Positions 23,479-36,567 of a DNA stretch of 64,000 bases are shown here, one piece after another; positions within the stretch are counted from its first letter, which is position 1, and the number at the start of each line of letters is the position of its first letter. The stretch is from positions 79,899-143,898 of the forward strand of contig WPDH01000024.1 in the NCBI GenBank assembly GCA_019137255.1. The letters run 5' to 3'. The notes under the pieces were generated by a model. The model worked only from the letters and a program-made list of their open reading frames with translations. It did no database searches and had not been told where the DNA came from. The DNA comes from Corinectria fuckeliana (Eukaryota; Ascomycota; Sordariomycetes; Hypocreales; Nectriaceae). The translations under genes and the position numbers were made by a program.

Positions 23479-25274
23479 TCATGAGAATGCTTCGGTGCCA
23501 GCATCCACGTCAAGGATACCGACCGCGACCGGAGGAGCGCGAGGAACTGCCCGGGAGCGAGGAACAAGACTCGTCGGGGTTGCCGCCCAACGCTTCCCCC
23601 CCGTGCTGGGCGAGGGCGGGCTGTTGCGTCTGGATCGCTTCGGCTGTTCTTCTCCGTCGCTGTCGTCGGTGAGAGCTCGTTTTGGAGCCCTGTCGGTGAG
23701 AGCATAAGAGACTTCGGCTTGTGAGGGCTGCGTCTGCTGCGAAGAAGCGGGGGAGGCCGGAGTAGAGGAGGCCGGAGTAGAGGAGGCTGAAGCGGAGACG
23801 GCGGTTTCATCGCAAGTCAGCTCGGGGCATTCTTCGTCGCCGACGACCTCTTTGGCGGTGTGCTTGTCGCTGACATCCTCGTCACCAGGCTCGTCCTCGC
23901 CGAGATCCATTTCGTCGAGTTCCTCCCCACTAGCATCCTCGTCGCCGAGAGGCCCGTCAACGAAATCGTCACCGAAGCGACTGTCGTGGTCCGGATCCTC
24001 GCAGAAGGTTTCCCCGTCGCTGACGTCTTCGTCGCTGACGTCTTCGTCGCCGAGGTCCTCGTTGCTAGAGTACCCAAAGTCGGACTCCCGCTCGGAGCTG
24101 TCTGCCGGGTCCTCGTTCTCCCGGTCCGCCTCGCCCGCCATCTCTTGCCGGACGTGAAACGCTTCGTTCCGAACCCAGCCCAAGAGATGGCTCTGGCGGT
24201 GGGCTTGGCGCCGCAAGGCCCGGTACGAGGCCGTCTTGGAGAAGAAGGCCTGCACCGCCGTTCTCCGGTGCACGAAGACGTCGTATGCGCGAAAGATGCG
24301 GAACAGCTCCATCTCGTAGTCCTGCTGCTGCCTGTACGCGGCGAGACTGTGCGGAACGGGATGGTCGGCGGCGGCTCGCCTGGCCGTCATCATGTCGTAG
24401 CCTGCGCCCTCGACCCGGTGGCGCTTGTGCAATGCGTCGGCTTCAAACTCCACCTTGAACTGGGCGCTCTCGACCCATCCGCGCGTCTCGTGCTCGCCCA
24501 GGACCCCGGCGTTCTTCAGCTTCCTCCACTGGCGCTCGTATGACGCCTCACGAGCCCTGTACCCCGCGACCATGAGCTCGTGGCGATGGAGCTCGAAGGC
24601 CAGGTATTCGTACCAGGTGGACAGCTTGTCTTGCTGCTCAACGTCGTACTTCAGTTCCAGCTCGTGGGGGCCGAGGTAAAACGTCAAGCGAACGCAGACT
24701 TTCTCGGTGTGCTTGTGCATCCTGTTCCGAAACTTCCATCTGTCTGCGACCTGCCGCTTGCGGAACGCCTCCCACGCCGCCCATTGACCTTCAAACACGG
24801 CCCACCGGTCCGAGTTCAGCTCGGGGAAATCGCCCTGCCAGATCCACAGCACGGCGGCGTGCCTCCTTGGCCACCTGGAGACGACTCCCATCAGGTCAAT
24901 GTTGTACCAGGGCCGTCCGCCGCTGCGGGTGAGCAAGCGGTGGTAGTGCCTTTCGCAGCGCATCAGGACCTGGCGTCGGCTCTCGGCGTCGAGGTCCACG
25001 AGCCGCGCGGACAAGGCCAGACTGCCATGGGGGGGTGGGGGGCTCTGGGGGGGGCTAGATAGTCTGCACTCGGAGGCGAGGTGGAAGAGTCGAGTTGTGG
25101 CGTCTTTGAGAGTGACGGGGAAAGACAGCCGTATGCCCGTGGTGTTCTGATGGAGGGCCGTTCTCGCCTGAGAGGTGGTGTCCCTAGGAACGAGGTTAGT
25201 GAATCGAAGCAAGGAGAGAGCGAGGCGGCCTTTTGTACAGTATCTGAGCAAATTCGGTAGGATAGGTACGCCAT
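23479..25274 (-). CDS. Conserved-looking fungal protein with acidic tail, unknown function
   Basis: A long ORF (frame open from about 25251 to 23479) with protein-like composition. Its frame has no ATG near the 5' end. I propose a five-base first coding exon (25274-25270, ATGGC in a good Kozak context) and an intron at 25269-25184 (GTACCT...CACTAAC...CTAG). This restores frame and gives about 569 residues starting MADTTSQARTALHQ. The middle is rich in Trp, Arg and His (WPRRHAAVLWIWQGDFPEL, FYLGPHELELKYDVEQQDK) and predicted helical. From about residue 370 there is a 100-residue Asp/Glu/Ser tract with DED and SDEDVSDGE repeats. A basic patch KRSRRNSP near the end could be a nuclear localisation signal. 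The family is not recognised. The 5' end is the uncertain part. Confidence 0.6.
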
Positions 25275-28200
25275 CTCGGCGGCCTTCCTCTCAAGCGGTC
25301 GGACATTCTCTCGCTGAGACGCGTGTTAGCTAGCACACGGAACAAAACGAAGGGTTAGGCGACAGCTACCTATCTACCTCTTGAATGGATGGCAGGCATA
25401 TGCTTGACGAAGACGAGACGAGTAGGTCCAAGGAAAGGGGGTTGGGGGAAGCATGATGGACGAAGCGGATAGGCGAGGCGAGGATGGGCCATTTATAAGA
25501 AACGAGAACAGACGAAGAGAGGGGGGGAGGAGGAGGAGGAGGGCGAGGAGGAGGAGGAAGAGAGGCCAGGAAGACAGAGGAGATAGAAGGGGGGATGAGA
25601 CTGACGTTACGTTGCAGAGTCCCGGATAGTGTCCAGAGAGTGCCAGAGTGAGTGGGAGTGCAGTGTTGGCCGCTGAATGGAGCGGCTGATGGACGGGGGC
25701 ATTTCGGTCGGTCCTGTCTGGCTCTGTTGGTTCCAGCCCGAGACAGAGTACCTTGTGGCTGGCATGAGAATCGCTTTGCTTTGCTCTGCTCTGCTCTGCT
25801 CTGTCGCAGCGCGTCACGTCACGTCACGTCACCGCCGCATCATACGCGACGTACAGTCCGGGAGTGCACACGAAGCACATACCTACATATGTATCGGGGT
25901 CGCGTATAATTAGGAGGGGAGGGGTGGGAGTGACTCACATGGCCCCCTCTCGTAACTCAACTGACAGCTCAAACTCGGAAGCCTCCATCCATCCCCTGGT
26001 CTAGTCCAAGAACTTCCCGGTCCCCGATGTCGTCCATCACGGCCCGAGCGCGTAGCGGCCGCCCCAGGTTCCCAGATGACGGCCAGCGGGGTCCGGCCAC
26101 TTTTAGTCTAGAGTTGCATATCAGGGGGCGTTTCTCTTGCCGGCTGTGGTTGATCGTCCCGTCCGATTTTCCCTGTTCTTTCGATCTTTCTTTTCTCTCC
26201 GTCCGGTCTAGTTTGCAGCAGCGTCTCCGTGCTTCGCCGGTCCCCCCCCCTGGGTGTTTACCCCCCACAGAAGTGCTCACGTCGATCAGTACCACGTAAC
26301 GTTAGCCGTGGTGGTTATGTATGTACATACATATTAAGTGGTGTTCTGGCCGGGGCGGGGTTGATGGCATGGATATGTGCCGCTGTGGGGGACTCCTCAA
26401 CTCCTGTTTGAAGGCTGCGAGGGGTGGCTTGCGGCAGGGAGGGATACAAGTCCTGTACACGCCATGTACTATCTGCTCGTCGACTGTTCACGTGTGTATC
26501 GAAGCTGGCTGCGGCGAGCGAGAGAACAACGTGCAGCCGGCCGAGTCGGTGAGTGGCTGAGACGTGGCAACGTAGCAAGCAAGCAAGCAAGCAATATGCA
26601 ATGGCTGGGTGATGAAAGTGCAACTGCACGAGGTGACGAAACAGGGAATCCAATCTCCGTCTTGTCCAGGATGGAGGTCAACACCAACAGCAAACAAAAC
26701 ACATACACATATACACCTCCTCCTTCGCGACGGTCCCGTGTACAGAACTCGCCCCTCGCAGGCTTGCGCGTCCCGTCCTGGGCCTCCGGGATGCCTGTCT
26801 GTTTCTCCCGCATCCGAAATCCATCGCGACCCGACTCGAGTGAATGTGATGCATCACCAGACGCTCAACCCCTGTACATAGATAGACTATCTACTCCATA
26901 CTTCTAATCCAACTGCCGTCACGTAGATAATGTACTCGGTCCCAACCGTAGGCTGTCATCAACCCGCTCTCTGCCGCCCTGTTCTGGACATGCACGAGTC
27001 GCCCTCGCCGCCATTGGCCAACCTGTCGAGCTTATCATCAGTCTCGTCTATGTGCCATCACCAACAAAGCCACGTCTCATGTGCCAACCCCTCAATTTAC
27101 AACCTGGGAGATGCAATTGCCGGTCCCCCGAGACCTCATGCTCGCGATTTCACATCATGTCTTGACATCCATCATATCGTAGGTTATTGCGTAATGCGCG
27201 TTCTCCTACCCTAGAGACATCACCCGCTCCCGGGAGTTGCCTCCCTTGAGCTGAAGAGGCCAATCGGAGTCGAGAGAGGCAGAGCCGGCTCCCCGATGGT
27301 AAGTCTACAAAGCATCGTGGTCCCCACCACTGAAAGGCAATGCGCAACTGCGTGTTTCGCGGAGCAGATGGTCCTACTACAACACATTAAGCACCAAGCT
27401 GAACATGTCTCCTGTTGCTCAGCAGCCTTCATTCTGAGGAACGCCATTGCTGCTCAAGCCAAGCCAGTCATTGCATCAAGACCTTGGACAAGGAGAAAGC
27501 CGCTGCTGTCCTGGTCAAGTAGTCGGATAGCCTGCTCACTGTTGGCCGTTAGCTTTCGGTCGAAGTTCACAGTATCATCACGGAGCGAATCAGGCGAGGG
27601 AAAGATGGAGTCGGTAAGGACAGGCGTATTTCTCTAATGACAAAACGCTTGCGCACCTGGAGCTGTAACTACCAAGAAGAAAGGCAAGACCCGGCCATCT
27701 TGTATCGGTCGAGCAGACAAAGCGACCGATCAATGACCTTGAAGAAAAAGAAGAAGAAAGAAAAAAAGGAAAAAAGGAAGACAAAAAGAACATCCAATTT
27801 CCAGCCCATGCCAGCTTAACCAGAACCGCAGCAGACGTGAGTTTGTCCGACCAGCCGACGAGTGTGGCTGGCCGTGGTGAAAGAGCCGGGTGACATGAGC
27901 ATGCAACATGGAGCTTCCCAGCCCTAATCCATTCCAAGACAAACCGAAGAAAAAAAGAAGAAAAAAACACCGTCCCAGCCCATACCATGTCGTAGAAAGT
28001 GAGGAGTGGTGGTACTGGCGTGAAGCCCGAAAATAGTGTACAAGAAGTTGAAAAACAGAAAGGAGCGTTGCTTTCCAACCGAGCGGTAGCTACAAAAAGC
28101 CAGCACATTCCGGGGGAAAAAGAGTGACAAGAGGAAAAGGCGAGCAAGAGAAAGAGCAGGGAAAAGCAGAGCAGGCGAAGAGAGCGGACATAAGAGAGCG

Positions 28201-28573
28201 GACCTAAGAGAGCGGGCAGAAGAGAAAACATCGCAGCAACAGACCGATCCATCAAGACTGCTGAAACAGTCGAGCACGTTGGGCAGGATCGAGGCGGAGG
28301 AGACGAACCGAGGCAGGGTGGTTCTGCAGTTCGTCCCGGCGCTGGAAGGGGACCGAGGTCAATCCATCAGACTGCTGATACAAGTCTTTCCCTTCCTGGA
28401 GCCGTCGTGGGGGATGGCTTGTGAAACCAGGCAGAGCGCTCCGTCCAGGCACCTCCAGTGAGAAGCGCAAGGAACTCGACCTGCACTCGAACACTTCGGC
28501 CCATCCGGAGAAATCCCCCGAGACGATGTATGTACGGGGAGGGGGAGGGGGAGGTGGGAGAGGGGCGCGGGGG
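25275..28573. other. Intergenic stretch with simple repeats
   Basis: It contains GAG/AGG runs at about 25525-25570, repeated tctgc and cacgt words near 25780-25830, a caag run near 26573-26592, and A-rich tracts at 27740-27790 and 27945-27968. Open frames are on both strands and unconvincing. The left edge is the presumed promoter of the gene at 23479-25274. Confidence 0.5.
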
Positions 28574-30161
28574 CTAATTGGCGTTCGCGTTGAGCAGAAC
28601 GGCAACCTGGGCATCATACAGCCGTCTATCAGCGAGCTTCTGACGAACCAAACCGTCGATGTTCTGACCCCAGTAGCGAGCGACCATGTCCGGAAAAGCC
28701 GGGCTGATCATGTTGGAGAACTGAGGCAGAAGGAACTGGTTGACGTTGTCGAACATGCCGTCGGCGGACATGATGCTGTTGTACAGCCAGAAGCCCTTGG
28801 ACATCCACATGTCATGCATGATAGCTGTCGCCGAGAAAGGGAGCTGGATGGTGTTGCCCATCAGGCCCTCGACGCCGAAAAAGGTGTTGAAGAACATCTG
28901 GCGCGCCTGGTCGAAGGTGTACAGCCCGTCCTGCTCCTCGACGTACAGCCCGCTGACCCAGTGAGGCTCCTGCAGCATCTCGGCGGGCAGGGCCGCCATC
29001 CACTCGAGGTCGACGATCATCTTGATGTTCCAGGCCTTGTCGACGAAGATGTGGCTCGAGTCGAGCTCGGTGAGCTGCATCAAGAAGGGGCCCTCGCGGA
29101 CGCTGCGGTTGACGAAGCGGTGGTAGGTGGTGCGGAGCAGCGTCATGACAGCCATCTGCTGGTAGCAGTGGTCTTCGCTCTTGACCGAGTTGAGCAGGCC
29201 GATGAAGCGGTTGTTGTGCAAGTCGAGCATGTCGGAGATGAGGCCGTCGCTGGTGGCGATGGTTTCGTCGGGGTGCATGACGCGGGCGGCGCCGTTGGCC
29301 TCCATCATGGTCGGGCCGCAGAGCAGCGGTCGGTTGGCGAGGGTGACGGTGGAGTTGTCGTTGAAGCGGTACGAGCCGATCTTCTTCTGGGGGAAGTTGG
29401 CAAGGCTGAGCATCAGCTTGGCGAGGTCGCGGTGGAGGCTCCTTTGGCGCTTCATGTCGCCAGCCTGCTCAGCAAAGGTCTTGGAGAGCGGCTCGCCCAC
29501 CGAGGGGTCGACGAACTCGACCAGGGTGTACCCGGAGGGCACCTTGAATATGCAGTTGTCGTAGGCGTAGGGGGCGATGACTTGCTTGCCGATGAGATCC
29601 GTGATCCAATGCCAGTACGAGGACGAGAGGCGATTGAAGAGACCTTCCTGACCGATGTGGGTGTACTGCGTTGGAGTTAGATTTGCTGGTACATCGACAG
29701 AACTAACAAGGGCGGGAACTTGCCTGGCTTCCGTCGGGGAGTCCGAATCCGTAGAGCTCGGGGATGGGGATGTCGGGGCACATGGTCTTCACGTAGACGT
29801 GCGAGCCCACGTCGACCCTGATCTTCTCCTCGACCGAGCCGGGGTTTCTTTCTTCGCCGAGGGCGGCGGGGATTGGGAACTGGAAGAGATACTTCTTGGG
29901 GTCGCGGTGAGGGCGGGTGACCTCGACGGGGATGCCGACCTTGAAGCGGTCGCCCAGCCACTCGCTCCGGGGGAGGACGCTGGACTTGGTGCCATCCTCG
30001 CAGCCCAGGTGGTGAAGCGCAGTGGCCTCGACGTTGTACTTGGCGCACCAGAGCTCGTGGCGGAAGCCGTCGGCCCGGGCGTCGCGCTCGCGCTCGAGGA
30101 GGATGTTGTCCTCCCGAGCGAAAAGGGACCCGGCGGACATGATAGCTGAGTCGGTTGCCAT
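28574..30161 (-). CDS. Fungal APH-type phosphotransferase / kinase-like protein
   Basis: Two exons (30161-29724, 29665-28574) give 509 residues. They are joined by a 58-bp intron with a GC donor: the exon ends CAG and is followed by GCAAGT, and the acceptor is CAG. A nearby GTTAGT would break the frame. The ATG at 30161 (MATDSAIMSAGS) is chosen because GTAAGA at about 30241 and an AG just before this ATG suggest a 5'-UTR intron. The sequence resembles the large fungal family of aminoglycoside-phosphotransferase-like proteins. A small-lobe stretch VGSHVYVKTMCPDIPIPELY leads to LTELDSSHIFVD (344-355) and IVDLEW (363-368). In the family the first of these is the catalytic loop (HGDLHxxNI) and the second the metal-binding Asp. 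Here the loop His and Asn are not conserved, so activity is doubtful. No signal peptide is seen. The substrate is unknown. Confidence 0.75.
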
Positions 30162-30259
30162 GCTGTTAGCACATGGAGGACGGTGGAGCATGGAGAAGGG
30201 GGGGCTGGAGCAGGGGAGAGAGTTGTTCGGAGTTTCTTACTTGATGCAGAGGGTTCGAG

Positions 30260-33200
30260 GAGGGGAGGCGGAGGGAGGTTCGAAGTTGTTGACTTGTTGG
30301 TTGCGAGAGGAGCTGGATGAGGTACGATGGGGGAGACTGACGAGGGTAATGTTGACGGGTCTGTGGGTTGAGAAGCGGAGAGCGAGGGCGATGCGGTTAT
30401 ATGTCACCTTTCGAGTTCCGACGATCTCCCCCCCTCCTCTGTGCTCGTCGTTGCGGCAGCGCTCTCCAGACTGACTGTCCCTCTTCCTCGCCCTTGTGAA
30501 ATCGTCTTCCTGTCCCCCCCTCCCGTTAGCATCGCCCTACCGATCCCCGTCGCAGCATCAGGCGTATCGCTCACATTTCGTCATCAATCCATCAGCCTCC
30601 TCACCGTCGCCGTTACGCCTCCGTTGTCGTGAGACGGCCGAGACGCTCGGGATCCCCAAAGTGGCGCCAGTTGCCTGATATTCGACGGATAGCGGCATGG
30701 AGCAAGGCGAGAGCGCCGCTGCTCGGACGGGGATTCGTTGCTCGTCCTCCGAGTTGACGGCAAGTTGCACATCTGGCGTCTTTTGCTTTGCAGTGATCCA
30801 TACGCGGGCTACAGCATGTCTCACCCGCTGAAAACCACGCCCCCCTGCCTTCTTCTCTCACCGGAGACTGAAAGCCCGCATTGGCCTCTTTGCTTGCTAT
30901 GCTTTTGCACAGTCGGCAGACGAGCTGTACAGTAGTCAGAAGCCCAGACTTGCCCAGGAGCCCGGTTCGTTGGCCCGCTCGAATTGGCGCTCGGCTGCTC
31001 GCAGCAGAGGTGCAAGACCATTCGCATGCTGCCGCGTCGAGTTGGCCCCGACCGCTCACAATGGCCTCTCGCCGTGTCGATCGGCCCCTCCGAGGCTGTG
31101 GGATCCCGTTTGTCACCCATTGTTTGCTTGTTTGTTCGGCGGCTGCTGAGCGGTGAGGGCACGTCGTCTTCCGTTCTCGCGAGGGCGTTGATGGGCCAGT
31201 CTGGAGCTGGGGCCATTGTAGGCATCCTCGTTTGACCGACTGCGAGTCTCATTGCATCTGCGAGTTCCCATAAGTAGAGACTAAGTAGACACCGCGCTGG
31301 CAGGCTGTCGAAACCACGGCGGCCGCCAGCCGGGCAGACTATTCGCGACTAATGTCGACTCCCGTGCTTACGGCGGGACAACCAGCAAGCACTTCTCCCA
31401 CCTCCGTCAACGCGCTGTTTTCTGCCTCCTCGCCCAAGGCGCTGGGAGGTTCCGTCCCGTGTCGGTTGTTGGTTGCTGGCGTCCTCTCGCTGGTGTGTCC
31501 CACCGCGCCCATTGTAGGCGTCCCGAGCCCGCCTGTGCCATCGGACGGTTCAAGACCGACCTACGCTGTGACTTGTGGCTACCCGTTTGCGGGTAGTAGT
31601 TGGGCCGTGTTTCGATCTTCTGCCCGTTGCCGAGAAAATCGGGCGTCGCATCCAGGTTTGTCAACCTGCAGATCCTCGCAGCCTGGTCTCGCAGCCCGTC
31701 GCCAAGCGTGAGTCCTTTCCCTTTCTGCCACATTGCAGCTCCATGACTTTGTTTGCTTGCCCCCCTCATTCTGCATGTCGCTAGCGTGTTTCCCGGTTCT
31801 GGCTTCCAGGCCTCGGTTCTCGCCGTCTCAGGCCGGATGTCTCGATTGGCATGTCGTCGCTTGCGCTTGGTAATGAAGGCGGAAAGGGCTCACGGGAGCG
31901 GGACGCGTAAGAGACCTGTGTCTATACGCCCTTGTCCGCTGTGTACCCACTCTAGCCGGAAAACGTGGCGGAGTTGTGATGCATCGATGGGAGTACAACC
32001 TTACAGAGGACCCGCCTGAGGTAGCCGGAGCATCCAGTCTACCCGTAGTCTTGTTCTGAGGGGCTGCTGGGTTGAAGCCATAGAGGAGATGGGGTCGTCA
32101 AGGTCGTGGATGGCCCTGATTTCTTTTCACGGGGTTAGCCAAGTTCCTCGTAGCGATTTGACGTATGGTTAGAAAAAGGAACCATACTCACAGTGCTTTT
32201 CCTCGTCCCCTTCTACAAACCGTGTCGATGCAATAGAGTTGCTTCCCCAGACTGAGCAACTTCGTGCCCTCTGCATCACCATCATCTCCATATCACTTCC
32301 CCCCGTTCTGTGAACTTCCCCGCACGCCAGCAACTCGTCCCTTGGCTTCTCAATTTCCCCAGCTGGTCCGCAGAGCTTCCGTGAAACACCGATCCCTGCA
32401 AAGGAGCGGCATCACGAGGGGAGCTGAGCGGCAGCCTGCATGGTGGGCTTTGCAAGGTGGCCTTGCGTAGCCACCAACCCCTCACAACGCAATCTGAATA
32501 GCTTCACGTCGGTATCCGTGGAGCGGTCATTGGGAATGTTCAATTGGACCGCCGCAAAGCCTTTTGAGACTGTCGCAGGCTCCATGTCGCGCTTCCCCGT
32601 CTTGCCTGATGGATGCCTCGACTTGCGGTCAACATCGGCTAGGGTTCTGAGCCAACGGAGGGATCTCAAGGCACGTCTCGACCTCGATCTCGATCGCCAC
32701 GAACTTTGCTTCTGCTTCACGATCTTGCCGCAGACTTGCTCAAGCCTGAAGTTTATTTTCGGAAGCAGAGCCAAGCAGGGCCGCTTCGTTGACCCACTGT
32801 GAGGGAGAAGACGCTCGTGACTTCGGGAGCTGGCATGTGTGACTCCTATCAGTATGATTTAGTTTGTGCGACAATGCATGACTTGCCCGAGAGAAGACCA
32901 CTGAACCTGAGGAGTCACCGTAATTGCCAAGTATCCCAAAGTAGAGCCTCGCCCGCACAAGTGATACAAGCCGTTGTAGCCACCATCAGATAACCCCCGA
33001 GACTGGGTCAAGACTGCCATCCGTCAATGTACTTTTGCAACGGCCCCCCAGCTCCATTGTTTTGTGGTACTTTGTGTAATGGTCCTGTCGTCATTCTGAT
33101 GTGATGTATCTGCCGTCCGCCGTTTACATCCCGTCCGACGGCTGATTCCGATGAATCTATACTGGGAGAACTTGTTGACACAGGGCAACTGTTAGTGGTG

Positions 33201-35995
33201 ACTTTACGGTCTGTGGAACAGGAGAAACGGAGCTGGGCTCTCTCGACTTACGCTCTGACCTCCCCCGACGGGCTGTAGGGGTAGCCAACATGACAGACCT
33301 TGCCGTATGTAGCACTCAGCCCTCAACCACCCCTCCCACACCATGTTGTGACCTTACCGGCAAGATAACGAGTGAACTGGGAAGATAGCTCTCTGGAGGT
33401 ATGCACCCGCCCTGGGCCAGTTGCCTTCTCAGGTATGTTTGGTCACAGCATAACGCTGGGCTTCGCCTCGTCTCGCAAACAAGCTTGTCGCCGAATCGAC
33501 ATCTTGGCATACTAGCCAGCGTGATCGGTGTCTGATCCACAAGTAGTAATGCATCAACCAAAGAGAAACCAGGTTTCAGGTGCCCTGTGTCTTCCTCTCA
33601 GCGATGGGACTCCAGGGCTGGAGCGTTCAACCGGTGGCAAGCCTCGTAGGCCGTACTCTATGGACGACAGTTACACACTGCCGCTTATGGTAAGCCACAG
33701 GGAGCGGGTACTACGGCGTTTTCAACCAGAAGCAAGCTCTGCCATGCCGACGGGAAGTCTAACATGTGCCCACGCTCTCACGTACTGGCCCCTGTATCGT
33801 TGACCTTCTCGCTCTGGCGTTGTTTCGGGCAGACCTTCCTTAGTGTTTATGCTGGACCACTCCTGCCCCACGACTGGGGAGGCTTGCTTGGTCCCGCTTC
33901 TCCTCCAATGGTATTATACGCTGGTAGCACTTAGCTGTAGCTTTCGGATGGCGGCTCGGCTCGGCTCGGTACGCGTGGACTTCGAGGACGTACTGTTCGG
34001 TTCGTGAAGGAGGGGGGGTTCGATGATTTATCAGCGTACGGTGGATGCCCCGGGGCAAAGGGATTTATCGGCATTGTATCGAAGCTTGAGAACCCATTCT
34101 CATCAACTCGAGTTGGTCTGGGCTGGCGTCTCTAGCTGCTCAGGCCGTGGTTCGGGTCGTGGTTCGGGGGGGCTATGGCTCGGTTTATGGCTCGGGTTAC
34201 GGTTCGATGTGTGAGAGAGATGCGATCTGGAAACAATTTTCTATTAGTGAGTCCCGTCCTTGGGTTGGTTTGAAGATACGACGAGCTGCTATGTCACCCA
34301 GCACGCCCACGAATCGACACAGCGTGCAGGGAGGAGGACGACTCTTTTAGGATCTTTCGGTCACACTCTCTGCCCACAGCTCGCCCCTTTCAGTCTTAAC
34401 CTGTTGTTCTGCTTGTCATCCTGAGCTGAAGGTATCTAGGATGCTCTAGAGCCCCTCGTCGAACTGAGCGGCCTGATGTCTGTGTTTCTTAGGACTCTCG
34501 GTTGGTCTTTCTCCTTCGTTTGAATTAGGCTCCGTCGCTGGACGAAGTCATCCTACTGCTCATGTGAGGTCCTAGTGGTCTTTTCATAACGATAACGAGG
34601 AAGTACCGATTCGTTGGGGTTCTTACCTGTGGATGAACGAGGCTGATTGTCAATTTTCTTGGACAGATGACCACGCCGCGAGCGCCCTCCTCTACGATAC
34701 CAGCCGTCCCTTCGAATGCCTGCGTCTGGCTCGTTCGAACATATTATACTTGGGAGCCCGTGGTTCTCTGTTGAGTGTGCTTGGGGTTGTGAAAGGACTT
34801 GGAAGCTGGGAAAAGATCGCGTACTACCAGTCACTGGGCAGGACTCACCTGGGCGTTCCTCCTGGGCATTCCATGATCCTGCCGTTCGTCTCTTCCTGTT
34901 GTCTCGATCGCTGGGTATCGGATGGTGAGTCGCTGGGTCGACTCTCTTCTCTGGTTCTGGGCTTGATGCTACCAACGCGTCGGTGGCCATCGTGCTGCGA
35001 CGAGGTGAGGTCAGGGTCGATGCTGTGCTGTCACTCCTTGGGTTGAAGTAAAGAGTCTTCGGACTTTTGGGTTTGCTTTGGCTCGCTGCTCGATGTCTGG
35101 GTCGGATCCCTTCTTGGTGGTTTTGCTGATGCTTCTAGAACCGAGTCAACATCGACGAGGAGGGCTGTGGTGAATACAATACCAGTCGAGGTACAGTGAG
35201 TGCCCCAGCCCCAGCCCCAGCCCTCAGCCCCTTGCTTTGAGCAACAGAACTGAAGCCAGAATGTCTGATGCTCATACTCGACGGCGCTAAGTCTTTGGGT
35301 ACGATGAGAGAGAAGTATAGCAGGTTTCTTTCGTGGTATTGGATTGCAAGATGGAGGGAGCCTGGCAGTGGGCTTCCGTGCCCACAAGGCACTGAGCAAA
35401 CAATACCGGCGCTCCAGGCTGCACCACAAGGGGCACAGAAGAACCAACGCTACACACTTACAGGACAACGCCAATACAGAAAAGTAATCCATCTCCTGAT
35501 GCGTTGGATCATCTAGCATAGAATGCAAACCTTCTACACAGGGGGTGTTTCACTTTTGACCTGGACCTGGTCTTGCATTGCTGTTCCCGCTGTGAGCTAT
35601 GCACGCCATCCCCTTTCCCAAGCCAAGTCCAGTGCCTATACCACTTGAAGGCACTGCTATCTGCCTACATAGGGGGGCACCTTAGCGACCCATCCCCTAT
35701 CTCTAGGTACGGAGGATTCCTAACGCTTCTAAGTGCACCTGGCGGACCAGTAGACTAACTCGCATGTCATCCGCATGACCCAGAGAGCAGTCTATGGAAC
35801 CCCGTAGATGACAATCAGACCAACGATCGTTGGGTTTAGTCAATGCCAATCATCATGTGGGCCTCGCTTGTTGTTTTCGGTCCAGCTGTTGGTTTGAGGA
35901 CTGTTTAACGAGTTGTCTATGGTCGTTGCCCCTAAATAAACGCATTGTGTGGGAGTTTCTAGGGCCGGAGTTGCTAGTCATTTCCTCCTGGCAGC
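30260..35995. other. 5.7-kb gene-poor stretch of ordinary base composition
   Basis: I looked for exons on both strands and found none that chain together. The open frames are short, overlap on opposite strands and lack motifs. Small G-rich repeats occur near 34145-34205 (ggttcgggtcgtgg words, and gctcgg in several copies near 33955-33970). A cagcccc repeat lies at 35205-35230. The sequence is not AT-rich, so it does not look RIP-altered. It may hold non-coding RNAs or long promoters for the RRM gene. Confidence 0.4.
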
Positions 35996-35999
35996 TGCG

Positions 36000-36557
36000 C
36001 ACTTTCCCCCGTCGACTATTTATTCTCCCTCCTCGCTTTCTTCCTCTCCCCTTCTCTCTTTCCTTCTTCACCACCACACATCCTTCACTTTTCCCATCAC
36101 AACACCAACCTTCCCACATCACCCCGTCTCTTTGAGTTTCAGCTGAGATATAAGGTACTTCCTTGTATCTGCAGGTGGACTCGAGGGGACTTTTCCTTCT
36201 CGTGCAACCCGAGTTTCCCTTGGGCTGCTCGCCACTCTTCTCAGGTCACACCCCAACGGGGCTCCTTCTCGAATCCCACCCTACCTTACCTCTCCTAGTA
36301 GAGCATCAGGTTGTTCTTGTCTTCACGGGATTCAATCATCAAGGTCAGTACTAGTAGTTGCCCATCCCTACCCAGTGCTCAACACCTTCACCTTCCCTCG
36401 TCACCTCCACTCACTCCCCTCGTCACCTCCACTCACTCCCCTACCACCACGCCTTCCCTTTCTGACGGCTCGTCATCTCTTATTCTAACAAGCATATTCT
36501 GTCACTGGACGCAACTGTCCTCGTGTCGCGCCTGCTAACGTTGTTAAATAATCGCAG
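36000..36557 (+). promoter_or_regulatory. CT-rich leader and probable 5'-UTR intron of the RRM gene
   Basis: A pyrimidine-rich plus-strand tract (about 36005-36130, ctccctcctcgctttcttcc) is typical of an ascomycete transcription start. A probable 5'-UTR intron runs 36343-36557: it has donor AAG/GTCAGT, a gctaac branch-like site at about 36534 and acceptor cgcag. A short 21-bp phrase (cctcgtcacctccactcact) occurs twice at about 36400-36440. Confidence 0.5.
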
Positions 36558-36567
36558 CTACATTCTG

